A stretch of DNA of 64,000 nt from Streptomyces cynarae (GCF_025642135.1 NZ_CP106793.1:2215001-2279000); one strand, 5' to 3'; numbered from the stretch's first letter, positions 24,999 through 34,035 are shown. Made by a program: numbers and translations. The notes: a model not told the origin generated them from the sequence alone.

Positions 24999-25933
24999 CC
25001 ATCACCACCTCCGCCCGGGTCGCCGCCGCCACCGCGCGGCCGGCGACCCGGCCGCCGAACCGTATGCGGGCGTGGGCCACCCGAGCGCCTCTGCTGCCCG
25101 CCCTGGTCTTCATGATCGTGGTGACCCAGCTGCCGTTCGTGGCCACGCTGGTGATCTCGTTCTTCGACTGGAACGCGCTCTACCCGAAGGACCGCCACTT
25201 CACGGGCGTCGACAACTACCGCCAAGTCCTCACAGACCCGGACCTGCGTCACTCGGTGTGGACGACGGTCCTGCTGACGGCCACGGTGGTTCTTGTCAGC
25301 CTGGTCGTGGGTCTCGGCATCGCGTTGCTGCTCAACCGGAAGTTCCGGGGCCGCGGCGTGGTTCGCACGATGCTGATCGCCCCGTTCCTGGTGGTGCCGG
25401 TGGCAGCCGCACTGCTCTGGAAACACGTGCTCTACAACCCTGAATACGGCCTGTTCAATGGTTTGTTGCACTATGTGGGCGGCCCCCAGCCAGACTGGAT
25501 CTCCAACACCCCCCTGCTGGCGGTCGAGGCCTCGCTGATCTGGCAGTGGACGCCGTTCATGATGCTGATCCTGCTGGCGGGCCTGCAGAGCCGTGACCAC
25601 GAGCAGCTCGAGGCCGCGCGGGTCGACGGCGCGAGCGACTGGCAGATCTTCCGCCACCTCACGCTCCCCCATCTGCGCCGCTACCTGGAACTCGGCGCCC
25701 TGCTGGGCTCGATCTACATCGTGCAGAACTTCGACGCCGTCTTCACGCTCACCTCGGGCGGCCTGGGCACCGCGAACCTCCCCTACACCGTCTACCAGAG
25801 CTTCTACCAGGCCCACGAGAACGGCCTCGCCTCCGCCGCCGGCGTCCTGGTCGTCATCGGTTCGATCATCATCGCGACCTTCGCCCTGCGCGTGGTGTCG
25901 TCCCTGTTCCGCGAGGAGGTGTCCCGCGCATGA
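24995..25933 (+). CDS. ABC transporter permease (MalF type)
   Basis: 312 residues, ATG overlapping the previous stop as ATGA. A Thr/Arg/Pro-rich cytoplasmic start is followed by six membrane segments; the first is LLPALVFMIVVTQLPFVATLVISF. The EAA loop reads EAARVDGASDWQIFRHLTLP. It forms the pore with the next gene's product and accepts ligand from the lipoprotein just upstream. Confidence 0.92.
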   Translation: MTITTSARVAAATARPATRPPNRMRAWATRAPLLPALVFMIVVTQLPFVATLVISFFDWNALYPKDRHFTGVDNYRQVLTDPDLRHSVWTTVLLTATVVLVSLVVGLGIALLLNRKFRGRGVVRTMLIAPFLVVPVAAALLWKHVLYNPEYGLFNGLLHYVGGPQPDWISNTPLLAVEASLIWQWTPFMMLILLAGLQSRDHEQLEAARVDGASDWQIFRHLTLPHLRRYLELGALLGSIYIVQNFDAVFTLTSGGLGTANLPYTVYQSFYQAHENGLASAAGVLVVIGSIIIATFALRVVSSLFREEVSRA

Positions 25934-26790
25934 GCGCCGTCGCCGCACGCACCGCCACCGTACGCCCCCGCCGTCGCCGCGGAGTCGGGCTCGGCCTGCT
26001 GGCCTGGCTGGTCGGTCTGCTGTTCTTCCTGCCCATCGCCTGGATGGCCCTGACGTCGTTCCACTCCGAGGCGGACGCCGCGACGAACCCGCCGTCCTTC
26101 GGGGCCGCCCTGACCCTGGACAGCTACCGGGACTTCTTCGGCGCGGGCGGCGGCGCGAGCCCCTGGCCGGCGTTGATCAACTCGACCATGGCGTCGGTGG
26201 TCTCGACCCTGTGCGTGCTCCTGCTGGCCCTCCCCGCCGCGTACGCCCTGTCCATCCGCCGGGTGGAGAAGTGGACGGACGTCCTGTTCTTCTTCCTGTC
26301 CACCAAGATGCTGCCGGTGGTGGCGGGCCTGCTGCCCGTCTACCTGTTCGCGAAGAACGCCGGGATGCTCGACAACATCTGGCTGCTCGTCATCCTCTAC
26401 ACGTCCATGAACCTGCCGATCGCGGTGTGGATGATGCAGTCGTTCCTCGCCGAGGTGCCGGTCGCGGTGATCGAGGCGGCTCGGGTGGACGGGGCGCGCC
26501 TGCCGACGGTCCTTACGCGGGTGGTGGCCCCGATCGCGCTGCCGGGAATCGCGGCAACGGCGTTGATCTGCTTCATCTTCAGCTGGAACGAGCTGCTCTT
26601 CGCCCGGGTGCTCACCGGCGTGGTGGCCGAGACGGCCCCCGTCTTCCTGACCGGCTTCATCACCAGCCAGGGCCTGTTCCTGGCGAAGGTGTGCGCCGCG
26701 TCGCTCGTCATCTCCCTGCCGGTGCTCGCGGCGGGGTTCGCCGCCCAGGACAAACTGGTCCAGGGCCTGTCGTTGGGAGCCGTGAAATGA
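25930..26790 (+). CDS. ABC transporter permease (MalG type)
   Basis: 286 residues, with an ATGA overlap at each end of the gene. Six membrane segments, the first GLGLLAWLVGLLFFLPIAWMAL, and the EAA loop VIEAARVDGARLPTVLTRVVAP. It completes the importer. As with the first importer there is no ATPase gene beside it, so a shared ATPase such as MsiK is expected. Confidence 0.92.
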   Translation: MSAVAARTATVRPRRRRGVGLGLLAWLVGLLFFLPIAWMALTSFHSEADAATNPPSFGAALTLDSYRDFFGAGGGASPWPALINSTMASVVSTLCVLLLALPAAYALSIRRVEKWTDVLFFFLSTKMLPVVAGLLPVYLFAKNAGMLDNIWLLVILYTSMNLPIAVWMMQSFLAEVPVAVIEAARVDGARLPTVLTRVVAPIALPGIAATALICFIFSWNELLFARVLTGVVAETAPVFLTGFITSQGLFLAKVCAASLVISLPVLAAGFAAQDKLVQGLSLGAVK

Positions 26791-27776
26791 AGGCCGCCGT
26801 CATCGAGTCCGTGGGCCGCGCAGTCGTCTCCGAGGTCCCGGACCCGACGCCCGGGCCGCGCGAGGTGGTCGTGGAGGTCGCGGCCTGCGGTCTGTGCGGG
26901 ACCGATCTGCACATCCTCCAGGGCGAATTCGCGCCCAAGCTGCCGATCGTGCCCGGGCACGAGTTCGCGGGCGAGGTCGTCGGAGTGGGTACGCAGGTCA
27001 CGGAGCTGGCGGTCGGCGACCGGGTCGCCGTGGACCCGTCCCTGTACTGCCACGAGTGCCGGTACTGCCGTACGGGCCACAACAACCTGTGCGAACGATG
27101 GGCGGCGATCGGTGTGACGACGGCCGGCGGGGCCGCGCAGTACGCGGTCGCGCCGGTGGCGAACTGCGTGAAGCTCCCGGAGCACGTCCGCACCCAGGAC
27201 GCGGCGTTGGTGGAGCCGCTGTCGTGCGCGGTGCGCGGCTACGACGTCCTGCGGTCCCGGCTGGGGGCGCACGTCCTGATCTACGGCTCGGGAACGATGG
27301 GCCTGATGATGCTGGAGCTGGCCAAGAGGACGGGAGCGGCCAGCGTGGACGTGGTGGACGTCAACGCGGCGCGGCTGGAGACGGCACGGCGGCTGGGTGT
27401 CTCGGGCTCGGCGGCGAACGCGGACGAACTGGACCGACCGCAGGGCTGGGACGTGGTCGTGGACGCCACGGGCAACGCGGCGGCGATCCAGGACGGCCTG
27501 GAGCGGGTGGCCAAGGCGGGGACGTTTCTGCAGTTCGGGGTGGCGGACTATGCGACGCGGGTCACGATCGATCCGTACCGGATCTACAACCAGGAGCTCA
27601 CGATCACGGGTTCGATGGCGGTGCTGCACAGCTTCGAACGGGCGGCGGAGCTGTTCGCGAACGGGGTGTTGAACCCCGAGGTCTTCATCAGCGATCGCCT
27701 GCCTCTGGAGCGGTACCCGCAGGCGCTGGAGCAGTTCGCGGCGGGAGTGGGGCGGAAGATCGTGGTGGTGCCGTAG
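26787..27776 (+). CDS. Zinc-dependent alcohol/polyol dehydrogenase
   Basis: 329 residues, medium-chain dehydrogenase. CGLCGTDLHI holds the catalytic-zinc Cys, GHEFAGEVV the His-Glu pair, and CHECRYCRTGHNNLC the four structural-zinc Cys; IYGSGTMGLMMLELAKRTGA is the nucleotide-binding loop. Related sequences oxidise sorbitol, arabinitol or similar polyols to ketoses. It is the last gene of the importer operon (ATGA overlap), so it should act on the imported compound in the cytoplasm. A hairpin terminator lies about 50 bp downstream. Confidence 0.88.
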   Translation: MKAAVIESVGRAVVSEVPDPTPGPREVVVEVAACGLCGTDLHILQGEFAPKLPIVPGHEFAGEVVGVGTQVTELAVGDRVAVDPSLYCHECRYCRTGHNNLCERWAAIGVTTAGGAAQYAVAPVANCVKLPEHVRTQDAALVEPLSCAVRGYDVLRSRLGAHVLIYGSGTMGLMMLELAKRTGAASVDVVDVNAARLETARRLGVSGSAANADELDRPQGWDVVVDATGNAAAIQDGLERVAKAGTFLQFGVADYATRVTIDPYRIYNQELTITGSMAVLHSFERAAELFANGVLNPEVFISDRLPLERYPQALEQFAAGVGRKIVVVP

Positions 27777-27825
27777 GGGTGCGGCGTGGATGGTCCTCGC
27801 CCCGCCGCCCCTGCCCTTCCCGTCC

Positions 27826-27844
27826 CTGGGGGCTGCGCCCCCAG
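27826..27844 (+). terminator. Stem-loop terminator after the polyol operon
   Basis: CTGGGGGC-TGC-GCCCCCAG is a perfect 8-bp stem 50 bp after the dehydrogenase stop. C- and G-rich hairpins of this form are common downstream of Streptomyces genes. Confidence 0.6.
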
Positions 27845-27879
27845 ACCCCCCTTCGGCCTGAAGGGCCTCGTCCTCGAAC

Positions 27880-27902
27880 TCCCCCAAGCTCTTCGAGCAG
27901 GG
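27880..27902. repeat. 23-bp hairpin repeat, copy 2
   Basis: Identical in reverse complement to 9096-9118 inside the MITE-like element. It lies in the 273-bp gap between the polyol operon and the TerD gene, in a stretch built of C-rich/G-rich hairpins (27820-27970); nothing else was recognised there. Confidence 0.85.
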
Positions 27903-28049
27903 AAACCCCCAGACGGGCTCGCTGATGCCGACCGGCGGAAAGATCAGCCCCCCGACGTTGGGGGACGGGTAGGGGCGGCGGGGGCTGGGGCCGTGCGGTG
28001 GGGCGTCGGGTAAGGGAACGGTAAAGCGGCCTCGCTCGTTACCCCTGGC

Positions 28050-29240
28050 ATGACAGCTATGACCCCCGGCTCGAACCTCGCCCTCGGCGTCCCCCGCGTG
28101 ACCGTCGACGTCGCCGCCCCGGTGCGGCTCGACGTGTCGGCCCTGCTGCTCACCGCCGACGGCAAGGTCCGCTCCGACGACGACTTCATCTTCTACAACC
28201 AGCCGATGGGCCCGGGTGTCACCTACCGCTCCGGCGGCGGCACGAACCCCGACTCGATCACAGTCGACACCGCCTCCCTCCCCCCGGGCATCGAGAAGAT
28301 CGTCGTCACCGCGAGCCCCGACGCCGCCGGCCAGACCTTCCAGGGCATCGAGCCGACGGCCACCCTCCGCAACGCGGACGACAACAGCGTGCTGGCCACC
28401 TTCACGCCGCCGCAGCTCGGCACCGAGACCGCGCTGGTGGTCATGGAGGTCTATCTGCGGGGCGGCGCGTGGAAGGCGCGTGCCGTGGGGCAGGGCTACG
28501 CCAACGGCCTCGCGGGCATCGCGACCGACTTCGGCGTCACGGTGGAGGAACCGGCCGCGCCGCCGCAGCCCGTCGCCCCGCCGCAGACCATTCCCCCGGT
28601 ACCCGTCGCTCCGCCGGCACCCGTCGCTCCGGCGGCACCGCCCACCCCGGCCCCCGGCGCCGGAAAGATCAACCTCGACAAGGGCCGTGTCAGCCTCCAG
28701 AAGAACCAGACCGTGTCCCTCGTCAAAGCCGGCCGCCCGCTGCTCTCCCAGGTCAGGATGGGCCTCGGCTGGGAGCCCGCCTTCCACGGCAAGGACATCG
28801 ACCTGGACGCCTCCGTCATCGCGTACGGCCCGCAGCGCAACCACATCGACAGCTGCTACTTCGGCAAGCTGACCATCCTCAACGGCGCGATCAAGCACTC
28901 CGGGGACAATCTCACGGGAGAGGGCGGAGGCGACGACGAGGTCATCGCCGTCGACCTCGGACGCCTGCCCCAGGAGGTCACGGGCCTGGTCTTCACCGTG
29001 AACTCGTTCTCCGGCCAGAAGTTCACGGAGGTCGCCAAGGCGTACTGCCGCCTCGTGGACGCCGCCACCGACCAGGAGCTGGTGCGTTTCGACCTCACGG
29101 GTGCGGAGCCGCAGACGGGCGTGATGATGGCCAAGCTCGTCCGCCAGTTCTCCGGCGAGTGGGACATGACCGCGATGGGCGACTTCGTCAAGGCCCGCAC
29201 GGTACGGAACATGGTCAAGCCGGCGGCCGAGGCACTGTAG
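28050..29240 (+). CDS. Tandem TerD-domain protein
   Basis: 396 residues. Two TerD-like beta-sandwich domains (about 1-165 and 205-390) are joined by a Pro/Ala/Val-rich linker (about 167-203). Each contains a Ser-Asp/Asp-Asp calcium-binding region: KVRSDDDFIFYNQP and DSITVD in the first, GKDIDLDASVIAYG and HSGDNLTGEGGGDDEVIAVDL in the second. TerD proteins are calcium-binding stress proteins tied to tellurite and phage resistance; Streptomyces has many of unknown role. An ATG 9 bp downstream is an alternative start. It is monocistronic, with a hairpin between it and the convergent TetR gene. Confidence 0.87.
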   Translation: MTAMTPGSNLALGVPRVTVDVAAPVRLDVSALLLTADGKVRSDDDFIFYNQPMGPGVTYRSGGGTNPDSITVDTASLPPGIEKIVVTASPDAAGQTFQGIEPTATLRNADDNSVLATFTPPQLGTETALVVMEVYLRGGAWKARAVGQGYANGLAGIATDFGVTVEEPAAPPQPVAPPQTIPPVPVAPPAPVAPAAPPTPAPGAGKINLDKGRVSLQKNQTVSLVKAGRPLLSQVRMGLGWEPAFHGKDIDLDASVIAYGPQRNHIDSCYFGKLTILNGAIKHSGDNLTGEGGGDDEVIAVDLGRLPQEVTGLVFTVNSFSGQKFTEVAKAYCRLVDAATDQELVRFDLTGAEPQTGVMMAKLVRQFSGEWDMTAMGDFVKARTVRNMVKPAAEAL

Positions 29241-29262
29241 CCGGTCGTACGGCAGCCACCAC

Positions 29263-29299
29263 ACTCGCGGGTGCCCCTCGGCGGGCGCCCGCGGGTGAG
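29263..29299. terminator. Bidirectional hairpin between terD-like gene and TetR gene
   Basis: CGCGGGTGCCC pairs with GGGCGCCCGCG (one G-U) around a 6-nt loop, extended by CTC/GAG, in the 71-bp gap between convergent genes. Confidence 0.6.
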
Positions 29300-29311
29300 G
29301 CAGCCGGGGGT

Positions 29312-29878
29312 CTACGGCCGCAACCCCTCCGTCAGCAGCGACAGGTAGCGGCGGATGTAGGCGCCCTGACCGTTCGCCAGTTCCGAGGCGATGGCGATGC
29401 CGTGGGCGAGTCGCAGCACCTCGATCGGCTCGACGTCGGCCCGCAGGGTCCCCTCCCGCTGCGCCGCCTCCACCAGTCGTGACGCCGCTTCCTTCATCGA
29501 GGTGCCGCAGGCCGTGACCGCGGCGGAGCTGCCGTCCGTGACGGCCGAGCCCAGCAGGACCTTCATCCCGCGCACCTGGATCGTCCCGACGCACAGCTCG
29601 TGCAGCCACTCCACCAGCGCCTCGCCCGGCGGAAGCGCCTTCGCGATCTCGCCGGCCCGGGTCGCGATCGCCTCGATCCGGTCGACGTACGCGGCCTCCA
29701 GCAGCGCCTGACGGTTCGGGAAGTGCCGGTACAGCGTGCCCGACCCGACCCCCGCCCGCTTCGCGATGTCGTCGAGCGACGCGTTCTCGCCATGCTCGGC
29801 GAAAGCCTCGGCCGCCACCTTCAGCAACCGCTCGTAGTTGCGCCGTGCGTCCGCTCGCATGGGCCTGACCTGCGCCAT
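29312..29878 (-). CDS. TetR-family transcriptional regulator
   Basis: 188 residues. The N-terminal helix-turn-helix is NYERLLKVAAEAFAEHGENASLDDIAKRAGVGSGTLYRHFPNRQALLEAAY, a textbook TetR pattern. The helical C-terminal ligand domain is not diagnostic. It is divergent from a SnoaL-like gene across 109 bp that contain a palindrome (29931-29951), so it probably represses that gene and itself. Confidence 0.93.
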   Translation of the reverse strand: MAQVRPMRADARRNYERLLKVAAEAFAEHGENASLDDIAKRAGVGSGTLYRHFPNRQALLEAAYVDRIEAIATRAGEIAKALPPGEALVEWLHELCVGTIQVRGMKVLLGSAVTDGSSAAVTACGTSMKEAASRLVEAAQREGTLRADVEPIEVLRLAHGIAIASELANGQGAYIRRYLSLLTEGLRP

Positions 29879-29930
29879 CCAGCTACTCCTTGCGAACCGG
29901 GGGCTCTCTCCGTATCTTATCCGGCACTTG

Positions 29931-29951
29931 AACCGGAGACAGTCCCCGGTT
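29931..29951. promoter_or_regulatory. Putative TetR operator
   Basis: AACCGG-N9-CCGGTT lies between the divergent TetR and SnoaL-like genes. Arm length and spacing fit operators of TetR regulators that act on divergent neighbours. Confidence 0.5.
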
Positions 29952-29987
29952 ATCCGAGCCTCGGCCGAGTGAACGGAGTCCCACCGT

Positions 29988-30455
29988 ATGCCCCCCGCTG
30001 CCTCGGCCGCCCTCGGCCCCCGAGACGTTCTCGCCCGCTACCGGAGTGCCATGGTCGACAGGTCGGCTGACGATCTGGCCGACCTGTACTCGGTCGATGC
30101 CGTCCATGAATTGCCGTTCCTCTTCCCGGGCATGCCCGCGCGCTATCACGGACGCGAAGAGGTACGCGCGGGGTACAGGGCCGCCTGGGGCGCGAGTCCG
30201 GCGCAGCCGCGGCGGATCCATGAGGTGGCCGTCCACGAGTCCACCGACCCCGAGGTGATCATCGTGGAGCAGATCGTCACCGGGACCGTGGCCACCACCG
30301 GTGAGCCGTTCGCCTTCCCGGGCCTTCTGGTGATGCGGGTCCGGCACGGCTTGATCGTGCACGTGCGCGACTACATGGACGGCCTCGCAGTGGCTCACGC
30401 GATGGGGCGACTGCCTGCCGTGGCCGCCATGCTCAGCGGCCGTCGGGATGGATGA
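29988..30455 (+). CDS. SnoaL-like (NTF2-fold) protein
   Basis: 155 residues. ARYRSAMVDRSADDLADLYSVDAVHELPF followed by PARYHGREEVRAGY is the usual start of a SnoaL/NTF2 cone. The second half, EQIVTGTVATTGEPFAFPGLLVMRVRHGLIVHVRDYMD, completes the sheet and ends in the R-D-Y-D element seen in limonene-epoxide-hydrolase-like and ketosteroid-isomerase-like members. It may bind or isomerise a small hydrophobic molecule; the substrate is unknown. The divergent TetR gene probably controls it. It ends 4 bp from the convergent ACC deaminase gene. Confidence 0.8.
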   Translation: MPPAASAALGPRDVLARYRSAMVDRSADDLADLYSVDAVHELPFLFPGMPARYHGREEVRAGYRAAWGASPAQPRRIHEVAVHESTDPEVIIVEQIVTGTVATTGEPFAFPGLLVMRVRHGLIVHVRDYMDGLAVAHAMGRLPAVAAMLSGRRDG

Positions 30456-30459
30456 CGGG

Positions 30460-31476
30460 CTAGAAGAGCGCGCTGTACGCGTTCAGCGCGGGTTGTCCGC
30501 CCAGGTGGGCATAGAGGACGGTGGAGTCCCGACCGATCTCCCCGCGCGAGACCAGATCGACGAGCCCGGCCATCGACTTCCCCTCGTAGACGGGATCGGT
30601 GACCATCCCCTCCGTGCGTGCGGCGAGCCGCATCGCCTCCAGCGTCCTCTCGTCGGGGATGCCGTAGGTACCCGCGTGGTACCGCTCGTCCAACTCGACG
30701 TCCGCCTCCGTCAACTCCTTCTCCACACCGATGAGCTCTCCGGTGGCGCGGGCGATCCTGGCGATCTGCTCCCGTGTGCGGGTGGGCTCCGCGGACGCGT
30801 CGATGCCGATCACACGGCGCGGACGCCCGCCCGCCTCCTCCAGCGCGCGGAACCCGGCGATCATGCCGGCCTGGGTGGAGCCCGTCACGGAACACACGAT
30901 CACGGTGTCGAAGAAGACGCCCGACTCCCGCTCCTGCTCGGCGACCTCGTACGCCCAGTTCGCGAATCCGAGGCCGCCGAGCGGGTGGTCGGAGGCACCG
31001 GCCGGGATGGCGTACGGCTTGCCGCCCGCCTCCTCGACCTCCCGCAGCGCCTGCTCCCAGCTCTCCTTGAATCCGATCCCGAACCCGGCCCTGACCAGCC
31101 GAACGTCGGCCCCGGCGAGCCGGCTGACGAGGATGTTGCCGACCTTGTCGTACACGGAGTCGGGCCAGTCCACCCAACTCTCCTGGACCAGCACGCACTT
31201 GAGTCCTACGTGGGCGGCGACCGCGGCGACCTGCCGGGTGTGGTTGGACTGCACCCCGCCGATCGAGACCAGCGTGTCGCAGCCCTGCGCGAGCGCGTCG
31301 GCGACGAGGTACTCCAGCTTGCGGGTCTTATTCCCGCCGTACGCGATGCCGGAGTTGCAGTCCTCCCGCTTGGCCCACACGGAGGCACCGCCGAGGTGGG
31401 CGGTGAGCCGCTGAAGCGGGTGGACCGGGGAGGGCCCGAAGAGCAGGGGGAAACGCTCGTACGTGGACAGGGACAT
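30460..31476 (-). CDS. acdS: 1-aminocyclopropane-1-carboxylate deaminase
   Basis: 338 residues, the standard length. The sequence follows known AcdS proteins almost throughout: [35 protein letters not shown] (PLP-binding Lys), [31 protein letters not shown] (phosphate loop), [11 protein letters not shown] and a C-terminal [12 protein letters not shown]. It opens the cyclopropane ring of ACC, the plant ethylene precursor, to 2-oxobutyrate and ammonia, letting soil bacteria use plant ACC as nitrogen. GGGAGG lies 4 nt upstream of the ATG. A GntR regulator gene ends 14 bp upstream on the same strand. D-cysteine desulfhydrase is the related alternative, but the whole-length pattern favours AcdS. 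Confidence 0.92.
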   Translation of the reverse strand: MSLSTYERFPLLFGPSPVHPLQRLTAHLGGASVWAKREDCNSGIAYGGNKTRKLEYLVADALAQGCDTLVSIGGVQSNHTRQVAAVAAHVGLKCVLVQESWVDWPDSVYDKVGNILVSRLAGADVRLVRAGFGIGFKESWEQALREVEEAGGKPYAIPAGASDHPLGGLGFANWAYEVAEQERESGVFFDTVIVCSVTGSTQAGMIAGFRALEEAGGRPRRVIGIDASAEPTRTREQIARIARATGELIGVEKELTEADVELDERYHAGTYGIPDERTLEAMRLAARTEGMVTDPVYEGKSMAGLVDLVSRGEIGRDSTVLYAHLGGQPALNAYSALF

Positions 31477-31490
31477 GGGACCTCCCGGGA

Positions 31491-32162
31491 TCAGCGGGCC
31501 TCTTCGTCGGTTCGGTCGGTTTCGTCGGCCAGGTCTGCGAGAGTGCGCCAGATCTCCGCGGTGACGTGAACCGCCCCGTCCACGTCACCGTCCGCACAGG
31601 CCTCGATGAGCCGCTCGTGCAGCCCGGCGGATCGGCAAGTGCCGCCCTCGCCGAAGCGCCGGCGCTCCAGGCGGCGGATGAGCGGCATGCAGCGGGCGAT
31701 GGTGGCGGCGGCCGCTCGATTGCCGCAGACCCGGACCAGCACGTCGTGCAACTCGTCGTCGGCGCGCAGGGCGGCGTCCACGTCACCGGCGCGTACGGCA
31801 CCCGCGAACCGCTCGTTGGCCGCGCGCATCTCCGCCACGTCCGCTGCCCGCAACCGGGGCACGGCGACCCTCGTGGCCAGCTCGTGCATGGCGCCCACGA
31901 CGGCCGCCGCGTCCCGTACGTCGTCGGCGACGACCGGGGTCACCCGCGTGTAGCTCTGCGGCTTGCTCTCCAGCAGCCCCTCGTCCACGAGCCGCGAGAA
32001 AGCCTCCCGCACGGGCGCCCGCGACAGCCCGAGCCGCTCGGCGAACTCGGTGTCGCGCACCACCGCCCCGGGTTCGATCTCCCCGGCCACGATGGCGTCC
32101 CGGATGGCTTCGTAGGCACGGTCCCGCAGCAGGGTGCGGGGCACGGGTCGAAGGGCCTCCAT
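31491..32162 (-). CDS. GntR-family (FCD) regulator, probably of acdS
   Basis: 223 residues. Winged helix: [49 protein letters not shown]. The helical FCD domain follows, with [17 protein letters not shown] as the metal/ligand element. It lies 14 bp upstream of acdS on the same strand and is probably co-transcribed. In Streptomyces and relatives acdS is often beside a GntR regulator. A TGTT-N7-AACA site (32172-32186) directly upstream is a candidate autoregulatory operator. Confidence 0.9.
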   Translation of the reverse strand: MEALRPVPRTLLRDRAYEAIRDAIVAGEIEPGAVVRDTEFAERLGLSRAPVREAFSRLVDEGLLESKPQSYTRVTPVVADDVRDAAAVVGAMHELATRVAVPRLRAADVAEMRAANERFAGAVRAGDVDAALRADDELHDVLVRVCGNRAAAATIARCMPLIRRLERRRFGEGGTCRSAGLHERLIEACADGDVDGAVHVTAEIWRTLADLADETDRTDEEAR

Positions 32163-32171
32163 GGACTGAAA

Positions 32172-32186
32172 TGTTAGATATCAACA
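32172..32186. promoter_or_regulatory. Candidate GntR operator upstream of the acdS regulator
   Basis: TGTTAGATATCAACA (TGTT-N7-AACA) starts 10 bp upstream of the GntR start codon. FCD regulators typically bind short AT-rich dyads of this kind. Confidence 0.45.
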
Positions 32187-32251
32187 GGCGCGCGAACAAG
32201 GGTGCGGCCCGCACCCCCGTGAAGGTGCGGGCCAGGCTCATCGAGCGGCGC

Positions 32252-33838
32252 TCAGACCTCCGCCCACGGCCAGTCGGCGTCCCGGGCGGCTTCCAGCAGC
32301 GGCACCATCCGGAAGGCCGCGTCCGACAGGCCGCCGAAGGTGTGCCTGTTGCCCGTCCCGGACGGGCCGTGGCCCACCCGGTATCCGGCCAGGTTCCAGG
32401 TGTAGACCGGAATGTGCGCCGGGACCTGCCCGGTCGGGTCGCCGTGCCCGTTGTAGCCGTACTGCTCGTCGGTGACGATCAGCACCCGGTCCTGCCCCCG
32501 GTAGTGCGAGCGGATCGCGCTGGTGGTGTCGGTACCGCCCAGGTCGCCGAAGCGGCCGAGGACCTTCAGCACCGACTCGCCCTTGCGGAACCTCAGCCGC
32601 TTGCTGGTCGTGCCGAACTCGACGAGATCCGCGTCCGCCGCCCGCAGCGCGAGCGCCGTACCGAAGATCGCCGCCGCGTCGGCACGGTTCAGCTCGGAGC
32701 GGTCCGACAGCCGGGAGTAGAACATCGAACCCGATCGGTCCACGAGCACCAGCGTGCGTCCGGGCAGCGCGGGCACGTTGGCCAGCGAGTGGCCGAGCGC
32801 CTGCTCCAGCGGGTACGACCAGCGCAGCGACGGCGCGTGCTGGTGGGCGGCGAGGTAGCGGAACGGGAACTGCCGCGACCGCTTGACCTCCGCCGGGTCG
32901 CCGAGGCGCGCGGCGACCTGGGCAGCCACCTCGTCGGACACACCGGCCTCGTCGAAGTTCCGCAGGTTCCTCACCAGTGCCATCTGGCCCATCGACGGGA
33001 TCACGGCCTCCCAGGCCGCCTTGTCCATCGGGCCCTGGAGCCAGCCCGCCAGCGCCTCCCAGGTGATGCCTGCGGCGGCCAGCCGCTCGGCGCCGCCGGG
33101 AGCCGTGACGACCGCCCGGCGCTCGGCGACCGGCAGCGCCATCAGCTCACGGTGCGCGCCGAGCACGGGGATCGAGACGGGTGGAACGGCGGCATCCGGG
33201 TTGTGCCGGCGGTCCAGCGCGTACTGGAACAGGTCGCCCTGCCACGGCTTGCCGGGGTCCGGCGCGGCGTGCACCAGGTTGAGGATGTCGCCGAAGCGGT
33301 AGCCCTTCGATGCGGTGTCGTACTTCAGCAGTGCCTTGCCGGTGTAGAGGCGTCGTACGGCGTCGGCGACACCACGCTTGACGGGCTTGGGGACGGCGCG
33401 GCCGTATGTGGCCGTCCAGTACGCGAGCAGCTCGCCGGGCTCGTCGGGGCGCCGCAGCACGCAGTCCACGACCTGCCGGTTCGAGGGACCGTCGACCGCG
33501 CACGCGTCGAGCCGTGCCTTCACGTACTCGGCGGCGCCCACGAGGGACGCCGTGCGCAGGTTGCCCTCGCCACGGAGCCAGCCGAGCAGGCCGGCGGTCC
33601 ACGAGGGGTCGGTGACGGCGAGTTCGCGTACGAGCGCGGCGAACCGGTCGTCGCGGTCCGTGCCGGTCTCGTAGAAGGTCTGCTGCGACACGAAGTTCGA
33701 GACCGCGAGCAGAAAAAGTTCGGAGCGCGCGTCGCGCTCTCGGCCACGGCCGCCCTCGTACGTGCGGAGCACGCGGCCGGTGGAGGTGACGCGCGAAGTG
33801 GGCTGCGCGCGGGCGGTTCTGGTGTTGAATCGCGCCAT
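32252..33838 (-). CDS. rsr: TROVE-domain protein, bacterial Ro60 (Rsr)
   Basis: 528 residues from the ATG at 33836-33838, preceded by GGGGGAA. Residues about 15-350 form the TROVE HEAT-like ring (ELFLLAVSNFVSQQTFYE, LVGAAEYVKARLD, MGQMALVRNLRNFDEAGV). The C-terminal third is a von Willebrand A domain with an intact MIDAS: VDRSGSMF (DxSxS), GGTDTTSAI and IVTDEQYGYN. Ro60 proteins bind noncoding Y RNAs and misfolded RNAs and, in bacteria, can tether exonucleases. The gene follows directly on three Y-RNA-like genes (33874-34279) on the same strand. Confidence 0.93.
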   Translation of the reverse strand: MARFNTRTARAQPTSRVTSTGRVLRTYEGGRGRERDARSELFLLAVSNFVSQQTFYETGTDRDDRFAALVRELAVTDPSWTAGLLGWLRGEGNLRTASLVGAAEYVKARLDACAVDGPSNRQVVDCVLRRPDEPGELLAYWTATYGRAVPKPVKRGVADAVRRLYTGKALLKYDTASKGYRFGDILNLVHAAPDPGKPWQGDLFQYALDRRHNPDAAVPPVSIPVLGAHRELMALPVAERRAVVTAPGGAERLAAAGITWEALAGWLQGPMDKAAWEAVIPSMGQMALVRNLRNFDEAGVSDEVAAQVAARLGDPAEVKRSRQFPFRYLAAHQHAPSLRWSYPLEQALGHSLANVPALPGRTLVLVDRSGSMFYSRLSDRSELNRADAAAIFGTALALRAADADLVEFGTTSKRLRFRKGESVLKVLGRFGDLGGTDTTSAIRSHYRGQDRVLIVTDEQYGYNGHGDPTGQVPAHIPVYTWNLAGYRVGHGPSGTGNRHTFGGLSDAAFRMVPLLEAARDADWPWAEV

Positions 33839-33873
33839 GGTGAATTCCCCCGAATTCTTTTCGGTTTCGGAGA

Positions 33874-34035
33874 GAGGCGCAGAAAGGAGGGTGTCCGAGA
33901 TCAGGGATCGGCGACGGGACTGTAACCTGGCGCGTCTTCCAGTTCCGCCACATCGGCCCGGAGCCGATGACGGGATTCGAACCCGCACCAATTTCTTGAC
34001 CAGGTCCCTGAAGTATCCGCTGCCTGCGCACCGGG
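33874..34035 (-). ncRNA. Y-RNA-like RNA C with circularly permuted tRNA-like domain (YrlA type)
   Basis: Reading the minus strand: a 5' repeat (34010-34035), then a T-arm (33970-33986, GCGGG stem with loop TTCGAAT), then CATCGGC-TCCGG-GCCGATG (33951-33969), a 7-bp acceptor-like stem closed by a 5-nt loop, then a Leu-type D-arm (33929-33950). The order T-arm, closed acceptor stem, D-arm is a permuted tRNA, as known for YrlA Y RNAs. Outer ends pair as GCGCAG/CTGCGC (34022-34030 region with 33877-33882). It ends 35 nt before rsr. It is not a normal tRNA, because the acceptor stem has no free 3' end. Confidence 0.75.

Noticed and set aside
26397..29609. Very long minus-strand open frame over the permease, dehydrogenase and TerD genes
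   Set aside because: Each part lies antisense to a recognisable gene, and no motif, start site or codon pattern supports it.
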